Part shown: piece by piece, positions 1 through 5,682 of the stretch
How the letters are laid out: the number at the start of each line of letters is the position of its first letter
Position numbering within the stretch: the stretch's first letter is position 1
Origin: a bacterium
Lineage (GTDB): Bacteria; Planctomycetota; UBA11346
Length of the DNA stretch: 7,645 bases
Assembly: GCA_020049615.1 (NCBI GenBank)
Contig: JAIFKN010000160.1
Coordinates: forward strand, 1 to 7,645
Reading direction: 5' to 3'
Made by a program: the position numbers and the translations under genes
The notes under the pieces: model-generated
What the model was told of the DNA's origin: nothing
The model's input: only the letters and a program-made list of their open reading frames with translations
The model's database searches: none

Positions 1-42
1 CCGCTGGCCGCTGGCCGCTGGGCGCTGGCCGCTGGGCGCTGA
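1..42 (+). repeat. Heptanucleotide tandem array A (six units, GSCGCTG family)
   Basis: Six consecutive 7-base units run without interruption: CCGCTGG three times, then GCGCTGG, CCGCTGG and GCGCTGA. Rotated by one base, the consensus is GSCGCTG. The array may continue to the left beyond the window. A 14-base stretch of it (22-35) recurs exactly at 161-174. The 7-base period is not a multiple of three, which argues against a conserved protein repeat. I see no reading frame of a known protein here. Confidence 0.85.
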
Positions 43-62
43 CAGCGCTGTTGTCAGCCGCC
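35..62. other. Imperfect hairpin at the end of heptad array A
   Basis: The left arm GGCGCTGACA (35-44) pairs with TGTCAGCCGCC (52-62). This gives ten base pairs with one bulged base and a 7-base loop. The left arm uses the last heptad of array A. No T-run follows (the next bases are AGGTGGGG), so it is not a standard intrinsic terminator, although it could stabilise the 3' end of a transcript arriving from the left. Function unknown. Confidence 0.4.
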
Positions 63-75
63 AGGTGGGGGTCTT

Positions 76-153
76 CGGGGGAGGGGCGAACGTTGCAGCG
101 ACGGGAAACTGGCGTCGTACGCCCCGTCGCGGAGACGCCGAGCCCCTCCCCCG
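76..153. other. Nested inverted repeats, possible structured 5' leader
   Basis: The outer arms at 76-87 (CGGGGGAGGGGC) and 142-153 (GCCCCTCCCCCG) are perfect 12-base reverse complements. Inside them, 98-104 pairs with 124-130 (GCGACGG / CCGTCGC, 7 bp). Inside that, 111-115 pairs with 119-123 (GGCGT / ACGCC) around a 3-base loop. The three helices nest without conflict, which is what a folded RNA or an extruding DNA hairpin would show. The element ends 47 bases before the ABC ATPase start, so it could be a leader of that gene. It could also be a small mobile or repeat element lying between two heptad arrays. I match it to no known riboswitch. GC-rich sequence folds easily by chance, so only the outer perfect arm is strong evidence. 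Confidence 0.45.
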
Positions 154-160
154 GCAGGGA

Positions 161-181
161 GCGCTGGCCGCTGGCCGCTGG
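161..181 (+). repeat. Heptanucleotide tandem array B (three units)
   Basis: Three units, GCGCTGG, CCGCTGG and CCGCTGG, end 19 bases before the ATG at 201. They have the same sequence and orientation as array A, and 161-174 is identical to 22-35. The intervening 43-160 therefore looks like a segment lying within, or inserted into, one larger heptad array. No Shine-Dalgarno-like sequence lies between the array and the start codon. Confidence 0.8.
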
Positions 182-200
182 CCTACTACCTTGCCAAGCC

Positions 201-1187
201 ATGGATCCCCTCCTGAGCGTGCGCGGCCTGGTCAAGCACTTCCCCATCCGGAAGGGTCTGCTGGGCAAGCAGGTGGGTGCAGTCCGCGCCGTTGATGGGG
301 TCGATCTCGACCTGGCCCCGGGCGAGGCCCTCGGCCTGGTGGGCGAGAGCGGCTGCGGCAAGACCACCCTGGGCCGCTGCGTCCTGCGTCTGCTCGAGGC
401 CGACGCCGGCAGCGTGCGCATCCTCGGCCAGGACCTGCTCGCGCTGGAAGGCGGCGAGCTGCGGCGCTTCCGTCGCCACGCGCAGATGATCTTCCAGGAT
501 CCCTACGGCAGCCTCAACCCGCGCATGCAGGTCGGCGAAGCGATCAGCGAGCCGATCCGCGTGCACGGCCTGGCCGACGCCGCCGGCGCGCGCGAGCGGG
601 CCGGTTCGCTGCTCGAACGCGTCGGCCTGTCGCGGGACGATCTGACCCGTTGGCCGCACCAGTTCAGTGGCGGACAGCGCCAGCGCATCGGCATCGCCCG
701 CGCCCTGGCCCTGGAACCGCGCCTGATCGTCTGCGACGAGCCGGTTTCAGCCCTCGATGTCTCGGTGCAGGCGCAGGTGCTCAACCTGCTGTCCGACCTC
801 AAGCGTGAACTTGGCGTCGGCTACCTCTTCATCAGCCACGATCTGGCGGTGGTCTCGCACCTGTGCGAGCGCGTGGCGGTGATGTACCTCGGCGAGATCG
901 TCGAGCTCGGTCCGGTCGATGCGGTGCTGGCGAGCCCGCTGCACCCCTACACCCAGGCGCTGATGAGCGCGGTGCCGGGCACCGGCAAGACCCGCATCAT
1001 CCTCAGCGGCGACCCGCCCAGCCCGCTGCAGCCGAGCTCGGCCGAGCGCTTCGTGAAGCGCTTCCCTGGCCACGCCGCCGCCTTCGAGGGAGGCGCGATC
1101 AGCCTGCAGGAGGCCGGCCCAGGCCACTGGGTGCGCTGCGCGCGGCTCGACGTGCTGCGCGATCTGGCGGCGGCGGTTCCGGCATGA
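201..1187 (+). CDS. Oligopeptide/dipeptide-type ABC transporter ATP-binding protein (OppF/DppF-like)
   Basis: A 328-residue ATPase that would power uptake of peptides, or less often nickel or oligosaccharides, from the cytoplasmic face of the membrane. Visible motifs are Walker A GESGCGKT (48-55), the Q-loop in FQDP (Gln99), signature SGGQ (156-159), Walker B LIVCDE (175-180), D-loop SALD (183-186) and switch His213. The C-terminal extension LHPYTQALMSAVPG is the oligo_HPY hallmark of the Opp/Dpp/Nik family, and total length is normal for OppF. The start at 201 was chosen because the family N-terminus (LLSVRGLVKHFPI...) begins there; the frame is open further upstream, but only through repeats and hairpins. 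Oddity: the C-terminal cysteine set is mostly gone (Glu282, Phe288 and Phe295 in place of Cys; only Cys313 remains). No permease, binding protein or OppD partner is in the window. The true substrate is unknown, and OppF versus DppF cannot be decided. Confidence 0.95.
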   Translation: MDPLLSVRGLVKHFPIRKGLLGKQVGAVRAVDGVDLDLAPGEALGLVGESGCGKTTLGRCVLRLLEADAGSVRILGQDLLALEGGELRRFRRHAQMIFQDPYGSLNPRMQVGEAISEPIRVHGLADAAGARERAGSLLERVGLSRDDLTRWPHQFSGGQRQRIGIARALALEPRLIVCDEPVSALDVSVQAQVLNLLSDLKRELGVGYLFISHDLAVVSHLCERVAVMYLGEIVELGPVDAVLASPLHPYTQALMSAVPGTGKTRIILSGDPPSPLQPSSAERFVKRFPGHAAAFEGGAISLQEAGPGHWVRCARLDVLRDLAAAVPA

Positions 1188-1200
1188 CGGCCGGACGCCC

Positions 1201-1851
1201 ATGAAGATCCGCGTTCCCGGCGTGCTGGTCCACTACCTCGCCTACGGCTGGACCTCGACCTGGCGCATCACCCGGCTGCATGAGGACCGCGCCGAGCGAG
1301 CCCAGCGCATCGCGCCGGGCGGGGCGGTGGTGGGGATCTTCTGGCACCAGAGCCTGCTCATGGCGGCGGCCTGCCACCACCACCGCCACGTCGCCGCCCT
1401 GACCAGCCGCAGCGCCGACGGCGGCATCATGTCGGCCCATCTCAACCGCATCGGCATCCGCACCGTGCGCGGCAGCAGCCGCCGCGGCGCCACCGAGGCG
1501 GCGAAGGAGCTGATGCGCGCGATCGAGGATGGTTGGATGATCGCCACCGCCTGCGACGGCCCGACCGGCCCGATCTTCCGCCCCAAGGCCGGTCCGCTGG
1601 AGATCGCCCGCCGCCACCAGGTGCCGCTGGTGCCGATGGGCTTCGGCGCCCTCGGCCACTGGGACATCGCTCCGGCCTGGGACCGCTTCCGCATGCCTTG
1701 GCCTGGTACGCGCATCGCGGTGAACTACGGCGAGGCGATCGTGTTCCCGCCCGAGGAGCCGGACGCCGTCGAGCTGGAGCGCCGCATCGACGACGTCACC
1801 GCCCGCCTGTGGGAGCTCGAACGCGAAGCGATGGCGGCGGTGGGGCGGTAG
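1201..1851 (+). CDS. DUF374-family lysophospholipid / lipid A acyltransferase-like protein
   Basis: A 216-residue protein of the DUF374 branch of the lysophospholipid acyltransferase superfamily. It would transfer an acyl chain to a membrane lipid or lipid A precursor at the inner membrane. Visible landmarks are IFWHQSLL with the probable catalytic His49, TSRSADGG (68-75), the RGSSRRG loop (90-96), DGPTGP (119-124), PKAGPLEIA, VPLVPMGFGA, and the C-terminal VNYGEAI before a helical tail. As I recall, the LpxJ lipid A acyltransferases belong to this family, but the acceptor here cannot be read from sequence. The start at 1201 gives the usual family N-terminus. It lies 13 bases after the ABC stop, so co-transcription is likely, although no Shine-Dalgarno motif precedes it. 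A short histidine-rich stretch, CHHHRH (58-63), is unusual. DUF374 genes often sit near lipopolysaccharide genes such as waaA, but none is visible here. Confidence 0.9.
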   Translation: MKIRVPGVLVHYLAYGWTSTWRITRLHEDRAERAQRIAPGGAVVGIFWHQSLLMAAACHHHRHVAALTSRSADGGIMSAHLNRIGIRTVRGSSRRGATEAAKELMRAIEDGWMIATACDGPTGPIFRPKAGPLEIARRHQVPLVPMGFGALGHWDIAPAWDRFRMPWPGTRIAVNYGEAIVFPPEEPDAVELERRIDDVTARLWELEREAMAAVGR

Positions 1852-1854
1852 CCC

Positions 1855-1871
1855 GACGGCTTGCGACCGTC
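1855..1871. terminator. Short hairpin between convergent genes, weak terminator candidate
   Basis: GACGG (1855-1859) can pair with CCGTC (1867-1871) around a 7-base loop, in the 22 bases between the stop codons of the acyltransferase (+) and the DUF4388 protein (-). A hairpin here could serve both strands. The stem is only 5 bp and there is no T-run on either side, so termination is a guess from position. Confidence 0.2.
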
Positions 1872-1873
1872 CG

Positions 1874-4800
1874 CTACTCCTCGCCTTCCTCGAAGCAGAC
1901 GAGCTGCCCGTTGCGGGTGGGGATGAAGATCCTGCCGTCGAGGGCGAGCAGGCCGCCGACCGCCGCCCCGCCGAGGTCGGCCTTCCAGCGCAGTTCGCCG
2001 GTGGCGACGTCGAGGCAATGCAGCAGCCCGTTGCCGTCGGCGACGTAGAGGCCGCGGCGGCCGAGCGCCGGGGCGCCGACCAGGGCGCCGAGGCCGACGC
2101 CCTTGGCCGGGGCGCGCCAGCGCACCGCGCCAGCCCGGCCCAGGTCGAGGCAGGCGACGCGACCCTCGGGGGTGGCGACGAAGGCGGTGTCGCCCTTGCC
2201 GCCCAGCACCGGGTTGCTCGGCGAGGTGCCGTCGACCGCCCAGCTGGCGACGATGCGCTTGCTCTCGGGGACGTTGACCCGCTTGTCGATCGCCACCACC
2301 AGGCCGCTGGCGTCGCTGATCAGCAGGCACGGCGCCCCGAGCACGGTGGCGTGGACGGCGGTGCCGATGAGTTCGCCGCGCGTGCGCACCGCGAACAACG
2401 GGGCCGGCGGGGAGCGTTCGGTGACCGCCGTCAGGTCGAAGGCGTGCAGTCCCTGGGCGGCGGGGACGAAGAGGACGGAGCGGGCCGCATCATCCGGGCC
2501 GGTGACCAGTTGGCCGGTGATCTCGCCGGGGAGGCGCAGGCCGGGATACTGGGCGACGCGCCCGCCCGCCTCGACCGCCAGGATCAGCAGTTCGCCGCGC
2601 TGCATGGCGGCGTAGACCATGCGCTGGCCCTGGATCAGTTCGTGTTCCTGCACCGCCAGCCGGCCGGTGAAGCGCAGCTTCGGATCGGCGGCGGCAGGCC
2701 AGCTCCACTGGCGGGCGCGGGCGGCGAGGTCCACGGCATGCAGGCGCTCGTCGAGCATGAGGTAGCCACGACCGCCGTAGATCACCGGCAGATCTGCGAC
2801 CTCGGCGACCGAATCGGGGAAGCTGATCGGCCGGGTGACGCCCTGCTGCGGGTCGACCATCTCAAGGGTGGCCCGATTGGTGCCGACGAGGATGGCGCCA
2901 GGCACGGCCAGTGGTGCGGTCGAGGGTGCGGCGCCGAGGTCGGCGCGCCATTTCGCGCCGCGTACCAGCGTGATCTGGGCGCCGGTGCGCCGCGCGGCGG
3001 GGGTGACCGAGAAGGTCTGCGGGGCGAAGCCGACGCGCGAGGCGGTCACCGTCAGGACCTCGGCCACGCGCCAGGCAATCACGTGCCGCCAGGCGTCCTT
3101 GGTGCCCTCCGGGGCGCGCACCAGTTCGGCGGGCTGGCCCGGCCGGCCGATGGCCAGCACGGTGTTGCGGCTGTCGACCTCGATGCCGAAGGGCAGCGAC
3201 ATCGCCGTGGCGACCTCCTTGGGGCCGGCGCCGCGCGCCTCGCGGGTCAAGGCGGCGAGGCCGTCGATGGCGGAGAAGCAGGCGCTGGGGTCGCCGCGCG
3301 CGGCGGCACCGTGGGCCTGACGGGCGAGGCCGTCGGCGACCTCGCGTTCGAGCGCGATCAGGCGGTTGAGCGCCCCGGCGCGGTCGCCGTCGCCCTCGGC
3401 GGCGGGATCGGCGGCGCGGCGCCAGGCGGCCAGGGCGCCCTGGTGGTCGCCGGTGGCCTGGATCGCGGCGGCACGCTCGCCCAGGCGCTTGGCGCTGCGC
3501 AGACCGGCCTGCCAGTCGACCTGGCGCTCGGTCAGCTCCTTGCGGATGTCACCCGGCAGGTCCTTGCGCTCGAGCACCGGGGCGAGTTCGGCGATGGCAC
3601 CGTCCCAGTCCCAGCTGGTCCAGCGCTGCTTGGCCGACTCGGCCTTGGCCAGCACCTGGGTGCTGATCTCCTCGGAGCGCAGGCGGGTGCGCGCCACGGC
3701 CGCGGCGGAGGCGGCGCGGGTACCGGCGTAGCGCGTCTCCAGCTCCTTGAGCGCCTCGTGGCTTTCAATGTACTTGCCGGCCTGGCGGAAGGCCTCGGAC
3801 TGGGCGAGGCGCTGGTCGGCCTTGGCCTCGAAATCCTTCATCACCTGCTCGTCGAGCAGGGCGAGGCGCTGGTCGACGTCCGGCACGCGCACGCCGTACT
3901 CGCCGCGCAGGATCGAGATGCGGTCGCGGATCTCGACGTGCTCGACCTTCTTGAAGCGGGATGGCAGCGAGCCTTCCAGTTCGGTGACCTGCCGGAGGCC
4001 CTCTTCCTTGAGCAGATGGCGTTCGTAGAACCACCAGCCGGCGATCAGACCGCCGGCCAGGATCACACCCATGGCGACATAGACCAGGGTGCGGACGGCC
4101 TTGCTGGTCTTGACCGCCTCGGAGTTCTTGGCGTGCGAGAGGACCTGCTCCTTGACCGCCGCGTATTTGCAGTCGGAGTCGAGGATGGTGGTGAGTTCTT
4201 CCAGCGCCTTGCGCGGCCGGTGCACGGTCAGCAGGGCGTGCCACAGGGCCTTGTACTCGACCACCGCGGTCTCGGTGTTGCCATCGAGGAGGTAGGCGCG
4301 CGCGAGGTAGCGGTGCGGCTCGGGACTGCGCGGCAGGATGTTCTTGGCGCGGTGGCAGGCGTCGACCGCCTTCTGCACCGCCTTCGTCCCGAGGTAGGCC
4401 TGGGCGGCGGCGGTGAAGCCCTGGGCGGCGGGCTCGACGTTGCCCAGCTCGGCGTGGACCTGGGCGCGCTCGAACTGGAGATCGGGATCGTCGGGCGACA
4501 GGCCGATGACGGTGTCGAGGTAGGACAGGGCGAGCTGCAGGTCGCCGGCGTCCTGGGCACCCTGGATCAGGGTCAGGTACAGCTCGACTGCGCGCGGCAC
4601 CTGGTTGAGTTCGGCGCAGACCTCGGCCAGCGGCTTGAGCACCTCGGGCACCGGCGCGCTGCGCGCCGCGTTCTCGAGCAGGTCGCGGGCGCGCTGCGCC
4701 TCGCCGCTGGCCTTGAGCTGGATCGCGTCATCGACGATCTCGGCCACACCGCGGGCCCGGGCGACGCCGGCGACCACCAGTTGCGCGACGATGGCATAGG

Positions 4801-5479
4801 TGTCGAAGCGGGTCAGGCCGACGCCCTGGGCGATGGCCTCGAGGCTGTGCTGGCCGTCGAGGTAGCGCAGGACCTTGAGCATCTCCGGATCGGTCTGCAG
4901 GTTGCGCAGATTGTTTCGCCCGTCGTTGTCGACCAGGAAGAGCGCGTCGGGATCGGTGATGACGTCGCGGATCCGCTTCCATTCGTCCTTGCGTCGCGTC
5001 GCCTCCATCACCACCGAGGTGGTCTGCAGGCCGGTCGGCCCCATCTGCACCACGTCCGAGCCCTGCAGCTCCGGCGGCGGCGCGCCCTCCTCGAAGGAGA
5101 ACTCGCCGGTGGTCCACTCGAACGTCGGGCAGATCTGCTCCTCGATGCACCAGGCGCTGATCTCATCAAGGTCGTTTTCGGCCACCGCGCCGGCATGCAG
5201 CAGCAATTCGCGCATCGCCTGACCGGTCTGCTTATGACGCCGCAGCAGGTCCTCGCAGACCTCGGGTGGGACCAGCCCCTTGCGCATGGCGGCGTGGGCG
5301 ATGTACGGCCTGCCGTCGACCGGTGGGGCGCTGCACAGCACGACCTGGCCTTCGGAGAACCAGATGCGCACCGACTCCGCCGGGCCGACGACGACCATGG
5401 TGCCGCTCTGCCGGTTCATGTGCAGGGTCTGGAAGATGTCCGCCAGATTGACGGTACCGAGTTGGCCGCTGAAACCCAT
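1874..5479 (-). CDS. DUF4388–TPR–transmembrane–PEGA-like–beta-propeller protein
   Basis: A 1201-residue multidomain protein, probably a membrane-spanning scaffold or sensor; its exact role is unknown. Residues 1-135 are a DUF4388 (PatA-N-like) domain: FSGQLGTVNLADIFQTLHMN, IWFSEGQVVLC (39-49) and closing GEFSFEEG (125-132). Residues about 165-242 resemble the winged helix that often follows it (LRYLDGQHSLEAIAQGVGL). Residues about 250-455 are helical TPR-like repeats. One hydrophobic span, about 464-485, follows a lysine/arginine-rich stretch, predicting N-terminus in the cytoplasm and C-terminus outside. Residues about 486-755 are charged, helical and coiled-coil or TPR-like. About 763-842 resembles a PEGA beta-domain. 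About 844-1201 is a PQQ-type propeller, with blades such as LYVADGNGLLHCLDVATGELRW near the end. The start is fixed: an in-frame TAG lies four codons upstream (5489-5491), and AGGG about 9 bases before the ATG is a weak ribosome site. The gene stands alone, convergent with the acyltransferase and divergent from GH52. Confidence 0.88.
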   Translation of the reverse strand: MGFSGQLGTVNLADIFQTLHMNRQSGTMVVVGPAESVRIWFSEGQVVLCSAPPVDGRPYIAHAAMRKGLVPPEVCEDLLRRHKQTGQAMRELLLHAGAVAENDLDEISAWCIEEQICPTFEWTTGEFSFEEGAPPPELQGSDVVQMGPTGLQTTSVVMEATRRKDEWKRIRDVITDPDALFLVDNDGRNNLRNLQTDPEMLKVLRYLDGQHSLEAIAQGVGLTRFDTYAIVAQLVVAGVARARGVAEIVDDAIQLKASGEAQRARDLLENAARSAPVPEVLKPLAEVCAELNQVPRAVELYLTLIQGAQDAGDLQLALSYLDTVIGLSPDDPDLQFERAQVHAELGNVEPAAQGFTAAAQAYLGTKAVQKAVDACHRAKNILPRSPEPHRYLARAYLLDGNTETAVVEYKALWHALLTVHRPRKALEELTTILDSDCKYAAVKEQVLSHAKNSEAVKTSKAVRTLVYVAMGVILAGGLIAGWWFYERHLLKEEGLRQVTELEGSLPSRFKKVEHVEIRDRISILRGEYGVRVPDVDQRLALLDEQVMKDFEAKADQRLAQSEAFRQAGKYIESHEALKELETRYAGTRAASAAAVARTRLRSEEISTQVLAKAESAKQRWTSWDWDGAIAELAPVLERKDLPGDIRKELTERQVDWQAGLRSAKRLGERAAAIQATGDHQGALAAWRRAADPAAEGDGDRAGALNRLIALEREVADGLARQAHGAAARGDPSACFSAIDGLAALTREARGAGPKEVATAMSLPFGIEVDSRNTVLAIGRPGQPAELVRAPEGTKDAWRHVIAWRVAEVLTVTASRVGFAPQTFSVTPAARRTGAQITLVRGAKWRADLGAAPSTAPLAVPGAILVGTNRATLEMVDPQQGVTRPISFPDSVAEVADLPVIYGGRGYLMLDERLHAVDLAARARQWSWPAAADPKLRFTGRLAVQEHELIQGQRMVYAAMQRGELLILAVEAGGRVAQYPGLRLPGEITGQLVTGPDDAARSVLFVPAAQGLHAFDLTAVTERSPPAPLFAVRTRGELIGTAVHATVLGAPCLLISDASGLVVAIDKRVNVPESKRIVASWAVDGTSPSNPVLGGKGDTAFVATPEGRVACLDLGRAGAVRWRAPAKGVGLGALVGAPALGRRGLYVADGNGLLHCLDVATGELRWKADLGGAAVGGLLALDGRIFIPTRNGQLVCFEEGEE

Positions 5480-5561
5480 GGTCGTACCCTAGGAGCGGGC
5501 GGACGGGCAGCAAGGTTGCGGAGCGCCCGTCTCGGCAGCGGCAGTAGCGGAGTCGCCACGG

Positions 5562-5610
5562 CAGCGAACAGCGACGAGCGACGAGTGACCGACGTCCAGC
5601 GACCAGCGCC
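5562..5610 (-). repeat. Degenerate heptanucleotide array C (seven units, GTCGCTG family)
   Basis: On the + strand seven 7-base units run in register: CAGCGAA, CAGCGAC, GAGCGAC, GAGTGAC, CGACGTC, CAGCGAC and CAGCGCC. Read on the minus strand, the consensus is GTCGCTG/C. This differs from arrays A and B (GSCGCTG) mainly at the second base. Read this way the array points toward the DUF4388 gene and ends 82 bases before its start. The fifth unit has diverged most. Confidence 0.65.
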
Positions 5611-5641
5611 CCCGTGCAATTCGCCCGCATCCCAGCGAAAA

Positions 5642-5653
5642 GAAAGCGCTTCC
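5642..5653. promoter_or_regulatory. Possible LacI-family operator upstream of GH52
   Basis: GAAAGCGCTTCC has a perfect 8-base palindromic core, AAGCGCTT, and a matching outer G/C pair. The central CG dyad flanked by A-rich and T-rich arms is typical of LacI/GalR-family operators of sugar genes. It lies 29 bases before the GH52 ATG, a place where a repressor would block transcription. It stands out from its GC-rich surroundings. No regulator gene is in the window, so the assignment rests on sequence form and position. Confidence 0.45.
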
Positions 5654-5682
5654 ACATGCTGCTGCCGGCGTAAGCCCACGGC

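Larger units (their letters stand above)
5480..5682. other. Divergent intergenic region with regulatory potential
   Basis: These 203 bases separate two divergent start codons, so promoters for both genes should lie here. They contain heptad array C and a LacI-type palindrome. TGCAAT (5615-5620) is a possible weak -10 hexamer for the rightward gene, with no convincing -35. I find no clear promoter for the leftward gene, although TAGGGT lies close to its start. The right end (about 5635-5656) is noticeably richer in A and T than the rest of the window. No small gene is supported here. Confidence 0.6.

Noticed and set aside
1..181. CRISPR array
   Set aside because: The repeats are 7-base units in direct tandem with no unique spacers and no cas genes, so they are not CRISPR repeats.
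51..200. N-terminal extension of the ABC ATPase upstream of 201
   Set aside because: The frame is open, but it would translate heptad repeats and hairpin arms. Family members begin at the sequence following ATG 201.
1184..1204. ATGA overlap suggesting a coupled start at 1184
   Set aside because: That frame ends after six codons and is not in frame with the acyltransferase, so it is not the start of a gene.
1852..1873. Strong bidirectional intrinsic terminator between the convergent genes
   Set aside because: Only a 5-bp stem is present, with no T-run on either strand, so it is listed only as a weak candidate.
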